Shown: in pieces, positions 1 through 7,817 of the stretch
How the letters are laid out: every line of letters begins with the position of its first letter
Position numbering within the stretch: position 1 is the first letter of the stretch
Origin: Sphingomonadaceae bacterium PASS1
GTDB taxonomy: Bacteria; Pseudomonadota; Alphaproteobacteria; Sphingomonadales; Sphingomonadaceae
DNA length: 64,000 nucleotides
NCBI GenBank assembly: GCA_002255985.1
Contig: NKIR01000001.1
Coordinates: 1 to 64,000 of the forward strand
Direction: 5' to 3'
Program-made: the position numbers and the translations under genes
Notes under the pieces: model-generated
What the model was told of the DNA's origin: nothing
Database searches by the model: none
Seen by the model: only the letters and a program-made list of their open reading frames with translations

Positions 1-46
1 CCAACCTCTTGACCCAAAACCCGCAACGCGGGATATGACAACCACC

Positions 47-84
47 CGGGTCACTTCTCAGTGAAAATAACGGGTCACTTCTCA
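47..84. repeat. paired 14-bp direct repeats, possible IS21-type end
   Basis: The 14-mer CGGGTCACTTCTCA occurs at 47-60 and again at 71-84, 24 bp apart. Closely spaced copies of a GGGTCACTT-type box are known from the termini of IS21-family elements. No istA/istB gene is visible, so this would be only the outer end of an element lying to the left of the window, or a solo remnant. The repeat is seen directly; the assignment is inference. Confidence 0.4.
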
Positions 85-155
85 ACGACAATCAACATGC
101 TCGCCTTATTCTGGAAAATCTGATCGTTATTTTGCTAAATCTAGGCAGTGGCTCT

Positions 156-1319
156 TTACATCACGGATTGCATCGCACTTACGAAGCGGGGAATATCCTG
201 CATTGTGAGACCGGCAAGGTTGGCGCGCCCGGATGGCGCCATGTAAATGCCATGCTCATAACGCAAGCGTTGCACCTGTTCGGGCGATAGCGGCAACATC
301 GCGAATAGCCCGCGTTGGTTTGCAATAAAGGACAGGCCGCGATCTGCGCTTGAAAGTGCGGCGCGTATTGCGTTAATCCGTTCGCGCATGTCCGCAAGCT
401 CAGAGCGCCACGCTGCGGTGAGCGTGTCACTCTCGAGGATCAGGCGAACTACGGCCGCGCCGTGATCGGGCGGCATCGACCACATGGCTCGCGCCAATTC
501 GAACAGATTGCTCCGAACAGCTTCAAGCCTTTTGAGCCCTGACTTGACCCAGAGTGCACCCACGCGATCACGATAAAGCCCGAAATTTTTGTCACAGCTG
601 TAGGTTATAATTGCTTCATCAACGGCATCAACCAGTATACGCAGACCCGCAACATCTTCGTCCAAGCCATTACCCAAACCCTGATAGGCAGAATCGATGA
701 GCGGTAACAAACCTTGTTTCTGGCATATCTCACCAATTCTTCGCCACTGGTCGGCGTTGGGATCAGCGCCCGTGGGGTTGTGGCATCCCGCCTGAATCAA
801 GAGCGCATCGCCCGCCTTCGCGTTTGACAATGCATTTTCTATTGCTGCCCAGTCGAGCGTGGAGGATGCGACATCATAAGCAGGGAAGGCAGTCATGCGA
901 AGACCAGCATCACGCAAGATTGGAGGATGATTTGGCCAAGTGGGTGTCCATAGCCATATCGTGGCCTCAGGGTTGGCCCTCGCAATCAGATCTGCTGCCA
1001 GTCGCAGCGCTCCTGTGCCGCCAGGAGTTTGCAGCCCCCAAAGACCATCGGATATTGCCCGGCGCTCGCCAAACACGATAGGTGCGAGCCGTTCCACAAA
1101 GCCAATGTCACCGTCGGCGCCCAGATAGGATTTGCTGGACTGCTGCTCGAGCAGTTGTGCTTCGGCGGTCTTTACCGCACCAAACACAGGCGTTGTGCCG
1201 AGTTGGTCACGATAGACGCCGACGCCAACGTCGATTTTGTCTGGCCGTGGGTCCGCTCTATGTAGCTTGATCAGTTGCAGCAGAATATCTGGTGCCTGTT
1301 CCTGCAATGCCTGAAACAT
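156..1319 (-). CDS. aromatic amino acid / aspartate aminotransferase (class I)
   Basis: PLP-dependent class I aminotransferase of the AspC/TyrB group, 387 aa, close to the usual ~395. The substrate-binding loop CHNPTG (about 179-184), Asp209 and Tyr212 for PLP, and the Schiff-base lysine Lys244 in KNFGLYRDR are all visible. The gene starts on the last base of the phenylalanine hydroxylase stop (TAATG), so the two are translationally coupled. Context points to transamination of tyrosine or phenylalanine to the 4-hydroxyphenylpyruvate/phenylpyruvate level in aromatic amino acid catabolism. Aspartate activity cannot be excluded from sequence. Asp243 precedes the lysine where E. coli AspC has Ser, a small departure. 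Confidence 0.9.
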   Translation of the reverse strand: MFQALQEQAPDILLQLIKLHRADPRPDKIDVGVGVYRDQLGTTPVFGAVKTAEAQLLEQQSSKSYLGADGDIGFVERLAPIVFGERRAISDGLWGLQTPGGTGALRLAADLIARANPEATIWLWTPTWPNHPPILRDAGLRMTAFPAYDVASSTLDWAAIENALSNAKAGDALLIQAGCHNPTGADPNADQWRRIGEICQKQGLLPLIDSAYQGLGNGLDEDVAGLRILVDAVDEAIITYSCDKNFGLYRDRVGALWVKSGLKRLEAVRSNLFELARAMWSMPPDHGAAVVRLILESDTLTAAWRSELADMRERINAIRAALSSADRGLSFIANQRGLFAMLPLSPEQVQRLRYEHGIYMAPSGRANLAGLTMQDIPRFVSAMQSVM

Positions 1320-2299
1320 TATACTGCTGCTTTCTGCACGTGACTGTGTGTGCCGTGTGTTATCACCCTATCCTTGTAAATCGTGGCATCCGCAGCTATG
1401 TCCTGCATATTTGAAAGCCCTTCATAAAGAGGTGCGAAATCCGTATCCTGCGTTTGGCGCAGCATATCTTCAAAACTATCGACCACAAAATAAGTTGGCT
1501 GGTAATCATCAATCCGATAGCGCGTTCGCATAACGCGTGCCATATCAAAGCCGATGCGATTGGGTGAGGGATTGTCAAAAGCGAATAGTGTTTCGCCATA
1601 AGAGGACACGATACCCGCACCGAAAATTCGATGCCCGCCCGCTTCTCGAACTAGCCCGAATTCGACCGTATACCAGTACAGCCGGGACAGTCGGTCAATT
1701 GCATTGAGTCCTATGGCACGAAGTCCGCCTTGCCCATAAGCCTGCATATAGTCAGCAAACACGGGGTTTGCGAGCATTGGGACATGACCAAACACGTCAT
1801 GAAACACGTCAGGCTCCTGGAGATAGTCAAGCTGGCCAGCGCTTCGGATGAAATCGCCCGCAGGAAATCTGCGGTGTGCCAAATGATCGAAAAAGGCATG
1901 CTCGGGTATCAGGCCTGGCACTGCGACGATGCGCCATCCTGTTCGCGCCTCAAGTACGTCAGACAGCCGATCAAAATCCGGAATGCCAGGATCAGCGAGA
2001 CGCAGCAAGTCGACCCCTTCAAGAAAGGCCGAAGCAGCGCGGCTTCCGAGAAGCTCAACTTGCCGATTAAACAGAAAGTCCCAGCGGGCATGTTCCTGAG
2101 ACGTGTAGCAATCCCAACGCTGGGGGATGGTAAAGTCGCCATTTGGTCCCGCGTCTTGGCAATAGGGGTCATGACGGTCTCTGGTAGTCGAGCCGCCGAT
2201 AGTAGTTTTTCTATCTCTCATGGCAGCATCATATATTCCTGATCCTAGAAAATTGTCTACCAATTGTTCAATGATTTTATTAAAATGTGGATCAAACAT
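1319..2299 (-). CDS. phhA: phenylalanine 4-hydroxylase
   Basis: Non-haem iron, tetrahydropterin-dependent monooxygenase converting phenylalanine to tyrosine. The family core begins near residue 55 (GDFTIPQRWD). The iron ligands are His167 and His172 in FHDVFGHVPM and Glu213 in WYTVEFGL. The longest frame gives 326 aa, but its first 26 codons are AT-rich, contain a dyad (2246-2259) and lie only 23 bp from the divergent Lrp start. Met27 (ATG at 2221) is a plausible true start giving about 300 aa, nearer the bacterial norm; neither start has a strong ribosome site. It forms an operon with the aminotransferase and is probably controlled by the divergent Lrp-type gene. Confidence 0.93.
   Translation of the reverse strand: MFDPHFNKIIEQLVDNFLGSGIYDAAMRDRKTTIGGSTTRDRHDPYCQDAGPNGDFTIPQRWDCYTSQEHARWDFLFNRQVELLGSRAASAFLEGVDLLRLADPGIPDFDRLSDVLEARTGWRIVAVPGLIPEHAFFDHLAHRRFPAGDFIRSAGQLDYLQEPDVFHDVFGHVPMLANPVFADYMQAYGQGGLRAIGLNAIDRLSRLYWYTVEFGLVREAGGHRIFGAGIVSSYGETLFAFDNPSPNRIGFDMARVMRTRYRIDDYQPTYFVVDSFEDMLRQTQDTDFAPLYEGLSNMQDIAADATIYKDRVITHGTHSHVQKAAV
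2246..2259. promoter_or_regulatory. candidate Lrp-type operator between phhA and the regulator
   Basis: An AT-rich dyad TAGA-N6-TCTA lies between the divergent phhA and Lrp-family genes, followed by a CAATTG palindrome at 2261-2266. Lrp sites classically have TAG/CTA-type half-sites around an AT core, so this is a reasonable operator. It falls inside the first codons of the longest phhA frame, which argues for the later phhA start. Function is inferred. Confidence 0.4.
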
Positions 2300-2322
2300 T
2301 CCATTATTTCAGGAATTTTGAA

Positions 2323-2790
2323 ATGAAACATCAGATCGACATAGTAGACCGTTCCATATTGCGCGCGTTGCAGGCCGATGGTTCGCTTAGCCTACAGCTA
2401 TTGGCAGAAAAAGTGGGTGCTTCTGCCGCATCCTGCTGGCGCCGAGTGAAGGCGCTGGAAGCGGCCGGCATCCTCACACGCACGGTCCGGCTGGTTGATC
2501 AAGCGAAGATTGGCCTGTCAGTCACGGTGATTTGTAATCTGCGTATGAGAGCGCATACTGCCGAGGTACGCGCTGACTTCGAGCGCTTTGTGCATGCACA
2601 TCCAGAAATTCTGACGTGTTTTTCTATTTCTGGGGAGTGGGACTATATTCTGCGCATCGCGGCTGTCGATGTGGCTGCCTACGAGCAGTTTCTGATGCGC
2701 AAGCTGCTGGCGCATGATGCCGTTCTCACCGCTTCATCGCAATTTGCATTGAGTACGATCAAGAACGATACAGCATTATCAGTTGCATAA
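2323..2790 (+). CDS. Lrp/AsnC family transcriptional regulator
   Basis: 155-aa regulator. It has an N-terminal winged helix-turn-helix (about residues 5-50, LAEKVGASAASCWRRV) and a C-terminal RAM ligand-sensing domain (about 65-145). ATG 2323 is chosen because an AGGA ribosome site lies 8 bp upstream and MKHQIDIVDRSILRALQ matches the family start; an earlier in-frame start at 2287 would add 12 unlikely residues. It is divergent from phhA and the aminotransferase, the usual arrangement for a local activator that senses phenylalanine or tyrosine. The effector is inferred from context only. Confidence 0.88.
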   Translation: MKHQIDIVDRSILRALQADGSLSLQLLAEKVGASAASCWRRVKALEAAGILTRTVRLVDQAKIGLSVTVICNLRMRAHTAEVRADFERFVHAHPEILTCFSISGEWDYILRIAAVDVAAYEQFLMRKLLAHDAVLTASSQFALSTIKNDTALSVA

Positions 2791-3452
2791 CTGTTTGGCC
2801 AGGTGCGAAGATTGGCGGCACGCCCCGCGTTATAGAATGTCGGGAACGTGTCGGACACCACCGTTGCGCCGGATTGAAGTTTATGGCCTTTTGTGAGTTT
2901 GTGCGCAACGCGGCGCGACCGTATGTCTCTGACCTTGTTATTACGCGGTAGTAAACGAATGTCGGCTTGACCCAACCCATCTCAAAAGGGGATGAGATGA
3001 ATGACTCCCGCTCACGGTATTCTAGTGCCAAGATTTACTGCTATCATGCAAATCCGAGCAAAGGAGCCGTTCGCCGCTATTGGCGCCTAAAAACGTTATC
3101 AATTTATGAATGCGTGGCGAAAGCCGCCAGGAAGATATGCAATTTAGATGCATTGATCCAGCCGTTTGTGAGATATCGAACCGAAGCGCGACAATTCCAA
3201 ATGCACTTTGCAGAGGAACAAACTGCATTTCGAACAGGATATTGGATTGCAACTTTGCCTAAATTTGACGAAGGCTGTAGCTAACAAAGCCGCCGTTCAT
3301 CCAGCCAATCGGACGTCACAAAACCTGCCTTTCGTTCACCTAACAGCTGGAATGTTGTGGTTTACAGTCATTGAAAAGCTTGCCATTTTGATCGAAATAC
3401 GTCGGGGTCCAAGCTGCGGGCTGATTGAGAGATTGAAAGGAAGGTCCGAATT
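2791..3452. other. gene-poor stretch, no convincing gene
   Basis: About 660 bp between the Lrp gene and the oxidoreductase remnant. Open frames here (for example 2967-3284 plus strand, 105 aa, and 2759-3031 minus strand, 90 aa) show no recognisable domain, conserved motif or convincing ribosome site. Base composition is more AT-rich than the core genes. It reads like decayed or rearranged DNA beside the IS3 element; no repeat or RNA gene was recognised. Confidence 0.5.
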
Positions 3453-3563
3453 ATGAGCCTGCAATCTGACCTGCTGTTTCCAATAGACACCTTCGTGCCC
3501 CATTGGGGATGTCGCGTCCGTCGCGATACGGGCGTTAAATCAATATGTACTAATCGTTTATAG
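3453..3563 (+). CDS. small ORF, 36 aa, unknown
   Basis: ATG 3453 is preceded by a good purine-rich site (AAAGGAAGG at 3436-3444), and the frame runs 36 codons to TAG at 3561. The peptide begins MSLQSDLLFPIDTF and matches nothing I recognise. Its end overlaps the 3' end of the oppositely oriented oxidoreductase remnant by 6 bp. It may be the start of a gene truncated by rearrangement rather than a real small protein. Confidence 0.25.
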   Translation: MSLQSDLLFPIDTFVPHWGCRVRRDTGVKSICTNRL

Positions 3564-4023
3564 ATCGATCGGAATATGAGCTCGCGCGCTCGCTATGATT
3601 GCTTCCAGCGTCCGTGCGATGTCAACCGACTGTTCGGGCGTTGCTCCGCTCCACTGAGGAGAACCGATAGAAATCAGGTCGGCGAAAGAGTCGATCTCAG
3701 CTAAAAAGCCGTCCATCTCCGGAAGCGATATCGTCTCGTAGGCGGTGCTCCAACTGGTCCCACGCCTAAGCTGCAGGACCGCCGGACGCTCGGGCGAGGT
3801 GTGATTGGAGTAGCTCGTTTCGATCACACCTTCGTCGCCGGAGATCAGTGCATGGCGATGGACGCCCGTCCCGAAGGAGCACGAAATTTGCGCGAGCAGA
3901 CCACCTGCGTGCTCCAGCGTCGCAACCATCGACCTATCGACGCCTGTTTCAGTCCAGTCGGCGACGGCATATGTGCGGGTCGCCCGTTCACCAGCGATAA
4001 CCCGCACGAGACTTACTGGGTAG
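3558..4023 (-). pseudogene. truncated Gfo/Idh/MocA-family oxidoreductase (C-terminal part)
   Basis: About 155 residues of the C-terminal domain of a Gfo/Idh/MocA-type NAD(P)-dependent sugar or cyclitol dehydrogenase. The beta-sheet segment around TLEHAGGLLAQISCSFGTG, an FLAEIDSFADLI helix and the ending SVDIARTLEAIIASA are typical of the family. The N-terminal Rossmann domain is missing because the IS3 element abuts at 4024. The open frame continues to 4052 only by using bases of the IS terminal repeat as an artificial start (MTGAKPLQV), so the product is a chimera and presumably inactive. The missing half is not on the other side of the IS. Confidence 0.75.
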
Positions 4024-4054
4024 TGGACTTGTAACGGTTTTGCGCCGGTCACTT
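4024..4054. repeat. IS3 terminal inverted repeat, transposase 3' side
   Basis: This 31-bp repeat mirrors 5222-5252 with two mismatches in the inner half. It lies just downstream of the orfB stop and directly abuts the truncated oxidoreductase frame, supplying its artificial start codon. Confidence 0.85.
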
Positions 4055-4060
4055 ATCTCA

Positions 4061-4918
4061 TTATGCCACCTTTGCTTCGAACGCCAGCGGGCTGATGCCA
4101 CCCAGATATGTGTGACGGCGACGGGTGTTGTAGAACCCGTTGATGTACTGGAAGATCGCGGCCTCTGCTTGTCTTCGTGTTGACCATTTCTGACGCCAGA
4201 TCAGCTCGGCTTTCAGCGATTTGAAGAACGTTTCAACGGATGCATTGTCGTAACAATTACCTTTGCCGCTCATCGATGGCCGCAGGCCGTAGGCCTGCAA
4301 TTTCTTTTGATAATCATACGCACAGTATTGGCTGCCGCGATCAGAATGGAAGATGCAGCCTTCGGCGGGTTGCCGCAGGCTTACAGCCATATCCAGCGCC
4401 CTGATTGCCAGATCCTTCTTCATTCTGTCGCTGACCGCCCAGCCAACGACACGGCGGCTGTGTAGATCAAGAACAACAGCGAGGTAGAGCCAACCCTCGG
4501 CAGTCCATATGTAGGTGATGTCGCCTGCCCATTTTTGGTTAGGAGCAGCGGCAACAAAATCGCCGTCCAGCCAGTTCGCAGCGATGCCCAGACGATGATT
4601 ACTGTTGGTGGTGACCTTGTGCTTGCGGGTGCGAACCGGCTTGATCCCGTTGATCCGCATTAAACGGCCAACACGGCGCTCACCTACAACGAGCCCTGCC
4701 TCCTTCAACTCCATCGTCATGCGGGGACGGCCATAGCTGCCAAGACTGAGGCTATATTGTTCACGGATGTGGGCCAGCACTTTCATGTCACCGCGTGACC
4801 GTTGGCTTGTCGGCCGTGCGTGCCAGGACCGGTAACCGCGCGTCGATACCTGCATCACGCGGCAAAGCATCTCCACTGGCCAGACATGCCGCCAGTTGTG
4901 CACGAATGCGAACCTCAC
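4061..4918 (-). CDS. IS3-family transposase OrfB (DDE integrase core)
   Basis: Catalytic half of the IS3 transposase, 285 aa. An HTH_21-like region (about 40-95) is followed by the rve integrase fold with the catalytic triad Asp133 (GDITYI), Asp193 (HSDRGSQY) and Glu229 (NASVETFFKSLK). The GTG at 4918 overlaps the orfA TGA (GTGA). The frame is open upstream to the slippery site at 4948-4954, so the functional enzyme is probably the -1 frameshift fusion OrfAB, while OrfB alone may be made by reinitiation. Confidence 0.95.
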   Translation of the reverse strand: MRFAFVHNWRHVWPVEMLCRVMQVSTRGYRSWHARPTSQRSRGDMKVLAHIREQYSLSLGSYGRPRMTMELKEAGLVVGERRVGRLMRINGIKPVRTRKHKVTTNSNHRLGIAANWLDGDFVAAAPNQKWAGDITYIWTAEGWLYLAVVLDLHSRRVVGWAVSDRMKKDLAIRALDMAVSLRQPAEGCIFHSDRGSQYCAYDYQKKLQAYGLRPSMSGKGNCYDNASVETFFKSLKAELIWRQKWSTRRQAEAAIFQYINGFYNTRRRHTYLGGISPLAFEAKVA

Positions 4919-5223
4919 TTGCCGAGGCTCGCGAAGAACTGGGTAGCCTTTTTTAGTATCTCCCTCTCCTCCTTGAGGATACGGTTCTCTAAGCGCAGGC
5001 GTTCATTCTCGCGGGCTAAATCCGCTTGCGGCGCTGATACCAGATCGGTTGGCCGATACTGCGATATCCACTTGCCCAGCGTCGACAATCCAACGCCCAG
5101 GTCAGCAGCAACACGCCGCCGTGACAATCCACTGGTCAAAGCGATCCGGACGGCCTCTTGCTTGAAATCTTCTGTATGCTTCATCATCTCTTCGGTCTCC
5201 TTGTATGAGTGTTTAACTCTCAA
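4915..5223 (-). CDS. IS3-family transposase OrfA (HTH)
   Basis: 102-aa HTH_Tnp_1 protein. The helix-turn-helix is near residues 25-50 (SRRRVAADLGVGLSTLGKW), followed by a leucine-rich coiled region (about 68-95, ENERLRLENRILKEEREILK) that multimerises the transposase. It binds the terminal inverted repeats. The start at 5223 sits at the inner edge of the right inverted repeat; Met14 (ATG 5184) is an alternative. It ends in the GTGA overlap with orfB. Confidence 0.92.
   Translation of the reverse strand: MRVKHSYKETEEMMKHTEDFKQEAVRIALTSGLSRRRVAADLGVGLSTLGKWISQYRPTDLVSAPQADLARENERLRLENRILKEEREILKKATQFFASLGK
4948..4954 (-). other. programmed -1 frameshift slippery site (A6G)
   Basis: On the minus strand the heptamer AAAAAAG lies 31-37 bases before the orfA stop. 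Slipping back one base on it moves ribosomes from the orfA to the orfB frame, which is open from 4954 onward (KKGYPVLREPRQV then OrfB). This is the standard IS3 mechanism for the OrfAB transposase; its operation here is inferred from position and frame. Confidence 0.75.
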
Positions 5224-5252
5224 GTGACCGGCACGAAACCGTTACAAGTCCA
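5222..5252. repeat. IS3 terminal inverted repeat, orfA side
   Basis: Partner of 4024-4054, 29 of 31 bases matching as reverse complement. It overlaps the first bases of the longest orfA frame and probably contains or adjoins the IS promoter. Confidence 0.85.
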
Positions 5253-5357
5253 AAGAGTTGCTCGAGCTGGCCGAGTCCGGCTGCTACCGGCTGGTCGACG
5301 TGTTCAAGTCCAAGCCCCATTGGCGCGAGTTGATCCACTCTGACAATCGCGGCGCAT
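5253..5357 (+). other. orphan coding-like fragment between IS3 and tRNA-Arg
   Basis: The plus strand reads without a stop from the IS end into the tRNA, giving [19 protein letters not shown] and then [14 protein letters not shown]. The composition looks like real protein sequence with no start, so it may be a gene fragment left by the rearrangement that removed the oxidoreductase N-terminus. I do not recognise the family. Confidence 0.3.
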
Positions 5358-5431
5358 ACCACCCAAGAGGATTCGAACCTCTGGCCTCTGCCTTCGGAGG
5401 GCAGCGCTCTATCCAGCTGAGCTATGGGTGC
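5358..5431 (-). tRNA. tRNA-Arg (anticodon CCG), 3' end atypical
   Basis: Full cloverleaf on the minus strand. It has acceptor GCACCCA, D arm GCTC/GAGC, anticodon stem CTGCC/GGCAG around the loop CTCCGAA (anticodon CCG, codon CGG), and T arm AGAGG-TTCGAAT-CCTCT. The 3' acceptor reads TGGGTGG, so position 72 is G opposite G1 instead of C, and the next bases are TAT rather than an encoded CCA. All other stems are intact. The damage is exactly where integrases recombine into tRNA 3' ends, and the rearranged IS region begins just beyond. It may be a functional tRNA with a 1:72 mismatch or a pseudo-tRNA. Confidence 0.82.
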
Positions 5432-5625
5432 AGTAGGGTGCGGTTAGCAGGCTGAACGGCGTCGCGCCAAGTTTTTTTTGGGCAGTTTCCCTTTTTTAGC
5501 AGAGGCACGGTTCCACGGCAGATTGAACCCATCATCGTCGACATAGATTTGCTCGGTGACGCGATATGTGCGCTACCTGAAGCTAATGGCTGGATAACTC
5601 AAAAACGCGATGCTACGGCGATTGC

Positions 5626-6771
5626 ATGCAAAACCAATTTCAATTGACTGACGACCAGACCGCCATCCAAGACATGGCGCGCAAATTCACCGCAGACGCG
5701 ATTACGCCATATGCCGCCGAATGGGACGAAAAGTCCCATTATCCGGTCGATGTCTGGAAATCGGCTGGCGAACTTGGCTTTGGCGCTATTTACGTCTCCG
5801 AAGAGTCGGGCGGCACTGGCCTTGGACGGCTTGAGGCTGCACTGATCATGGAAGCGATGGCCTATGGCTGCCCCGCCACAAGTGCCTTCATTTCTATCCA
5901 TAACATGGCTGCGTGGATGATCGACTGCTTTGGTAGCGCCGAACTCAAGGCGCGTTATCTGCCGGACCTTGTATCGATGCAGAAAATCGCAAGCTACTGC
6001 CTGACTGAACCCGGCAGCGGGTCGGACGCAGCAGCGCTGAAGACAAGCGCGCGGATTGATGGCGACCATTATGTCTTGAACGGCACGAAGCAGTTTATCT
6101 CCGGCGCGGGTTTTAATGACGTCTATGTCGTCATGGTCCGGACAGGTGAAGAAAAGACCAAGGGCGTCACCTGCCTTGTTGTCGATAAGGACACGCCAGG
6201 ATTGAGCTTCGGCGCACCGGAGAAAAAGCTTGGCTGGAATGCTTCACCCACGGCGCAGGTGATATTCGAAGATTGCCGTGTTCCGGTTGCCAATCGCGTT
6301 GGCGCCGAAGGGGATGGTTTCCGCTTTGCAATGATGGGCTTGGACGGCGGGCGCTTGAACATCGGGGCTTGCTCGCTCGGTGGAGCGCAGCGCTGCCTCG
6401 ACGAAACCATTGCCTACACCAAAGAGCGTCAGCAATTTGGTCAACCCGTCGCCGATTTTCAGAATACGCAATTCATGCTCGCCGACATGGCCACCGATTT
6501 GGAAGCCGCGCGTGCGTTGCTCTACATCGCTGCGGCCAAGGTCACTGCGAACGCACCGGACAAGTCCCGCTTTTCTGCGATGGCGAAGCGACTGTCGACA
6601 GACAGCGGAAGCGAAATTGTGAACAAAGCGCTGCAGCTTTTCGGCGGCTATGGCTACTTACGCGATTATCCCATTGAGCGCTTTTGGCGTGACTTGCGGG
6701 TGCATTCGATTTTGGAAGGCACCAACCAGGTCATGCGCATGATTATCGGTCGGGATTTGCTGCGGCAATGA
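5626..6771 (+). CDS. acyl-CoA dehydrogenase, isobutyryl-CoA dehydrogenase-like
   Basis: FAD flavoenzyme of 381 aa introducing the 2,3 double bond in short branched acyl-CoAs. The N-terminal helical domain is followed by the FAD/substrate segment CLTEPGSGSDAAAL (about 125-138) and the C-terminal helical domain; Glu364 in LEGTNQVMRM is at the catalytic base position. It heads a three-gene operon whose next gene starts in its stop codon (ATGA), with a 3-hydroxyisobutyryl-CoA hydrolase second. That makes isobutyryl-CoA (valine degradation) the likely substrate. 2-methylbutyryl-CoA is possible. The ribosome site before the start is weak. Confidence 0.9.
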   Translation: MQNQFQLTDDQTAIQDMARKFTADAITPYAAEWDEKSHYPVDVWKSAGELGFGAIYVSEESGGTGLGRLEAALIMEAMAYGCPATSAFISIHNMAAWMIDCFGSAELKARYLPDLVSMQKIASYCLTEPGSGSDAAALKTSARIDGDHYVLNGTKQFISGAGFNDVYVVMVRTGEEKTKGVTCLVVDKDTPGLSFGAPEKKLGWNASPTAQVIFEDCRVPVANRVGAEGDGFRFAMMGLDGGRLNIGACSLGGAQRCLDETIAYTKERQQFGQPVADFQNTQFMLADMATDLEAARALLYIAAAKVTANAPDKSRFSAMAKRLSTDSGSEIVNKALQLFGGYGYLRDYPIERFWRDLRVHSILEGTNQVMRMIIGRDLLRQ

Positions 6772-7817
6772 CCGATGATATTTTGCTGAAGGTCGAAGGA
6801 CATGCTGGTTTCATTAGCTTGAACCGGCCATCGGCGCTCCACGCGCTAACATTGCCGATGGTGCATGCAATGACTGCGGCCCTGCTGGAATGGCGGGACG
6901 ATCCTGCGGTGAAGTGCGTGGTTATTGATCATACCGACGGCCGCGGTTTTTGTGCGGGTGGCGATATCGCCTTTTTACGCAATTCAGCCATTAATGATGG
7001 CGGCGAATCCGGGCGCAAGTTCTTCCATGACGAGTATCAGCTCAACCATTTGCTGTTTACCTATCCCAAGCCGATTGTGGCGTTCATGGACGGTATCACG
7101 ATGGGCGGCGGCGTCGGTATAAGCCAGCCTGCGCGCTTCCGCGTGGCGACCGAGAACACGAAGTTTGCGATGCCCGAAACCGGCATCGGCTTATTTCCTG
7201 ATGTCGGCGGTGGGTGGTATCTTTCGCGGCTCGAGGGTCGCGTTGGCCAGTTTTTGGCGTTAACGGGATCGCGTATCGCAGGGGCCGGCTGTCTCTCGCT
7301 TGGACTGGCGACACATTATCTGACGAGCAATGTTCTTGCCGAGGCAAAGTCGCGGATCGCAACTGAGGATGTCGACCGGATTGACGGCATATTGGGGACC
7401 CTGTCGGTCACGCCGCCGGATTCCAAAATCGTCGAGACAATAGTCCAGATCAACCGCCATTTTGCGTCTGATAGGCTAGAGGATATTCTGTCGAGCTTGG
7501 AAGGCGATAAAAGCGATTGGGCGATGAAAGAGCTGGCGACTTTGCGGACCAAAAGCCCGCAGACCTGCAAAGTTGCGCTGCGCCAATTGGCCGAGAGCAG
7601 CAAGCTTACCGACTTTGCCGATAACATAGCCATGGAATATCGCATCGCGAGCAGGGTCATTGTTCGCCCGGACTTCGCCGAGGGCGTGCGGGCAGTGATC
7701 GTCGACAAAGACAACAGCCCAAAATGGGATCCCGCGACAGCCGAAGGCGTTACGGACGCGCTTATCGATGCAATCTTTGCCCCATTACCCGCACAAGAAG
7801 AATGGAAGCCCTTATGA
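6768..7817 (+). CDS. 3-hydroxyisobutyryl-CoA hydrolase (crotonase fold)
   Basis: 349-aa enoyl-CoA hydratase/isomerase-superfamily protein of the HIBYL-CoA hydrolase group. It is longer than true hydratases (~260 aa) because of an extra C-terminal helical region (about 220-349). Oxyanion-hole segments [13 protein letters not shown] (about 60-72) and [12 protein letters not shown] (about 107-118), and the catalytic-type [14 protein letters not shown] segment (about 140-153), are present. It hydrolyses (S)-3-hydroxyisobutyryl-CoA to the free acid in valine catabolism. The start overlaps the upstream stop, and its stop overlaps the next start (ATGA in both cases), so all three genes are coupled. 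Confidence 0.88.
   Translation: MTDDILLKVEGHAGFISLNRPSALHALTLPMVHAMTAALLEWRDDPAVKCVVIDHTDGRGFCAGGDIAFLRNSAINDGGESGRKFFHDEYQLNHLLFTYPKPIVAFMDGITMGGGVGISQPARFRVATENTKFAMPETGIGLFPDVGGGWYLSRLEGRVGQFLALTGSRIAGAGCLSLGLATHYLTSNVLAEAKSRIATEDVDRIDGILGTLSVTPPDSKIVETIVQINRHFASDRLEDILSSLEGDKSDWAMKELATLRTKSPQTCKVALRQLAESSKLTDFADNIAMEYRIASRVIVRPDFAEGVRAVIVDKDNSPKWDPATAEGVTDALIDAIFAPLPAQEEWKPL

Larger units (their letters stand above)
4024..5252 (-). mobile_element. IS3-family insertion sequence, complete
   Basis: A 1229-bp element bounded by imperfect 31-bp inverted repeats, 4024-4054 and 5222-5252 (29 of 31 match; outer bases TGGACTTGTAACGGTTT, starting TG and ending CA). It carries overlapping orfA and orfB with an A6G slippery site. 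The transposase reading is intact, so the copy could be active. Flanking triplets differ (tag on the left, aag on the right), so no target duplication is seen. The left flank is half a gene and the right flank is an unrelated fragment, implying deletion or recombination after insertion. Confidence 0.93.

Noticed and set aside
2967-3284. 105-aa plus-strand frame in the gene-poor stretch
   Set aside because: No domain, atypical composition and no conserved motif. Kept only as part of the gap description.
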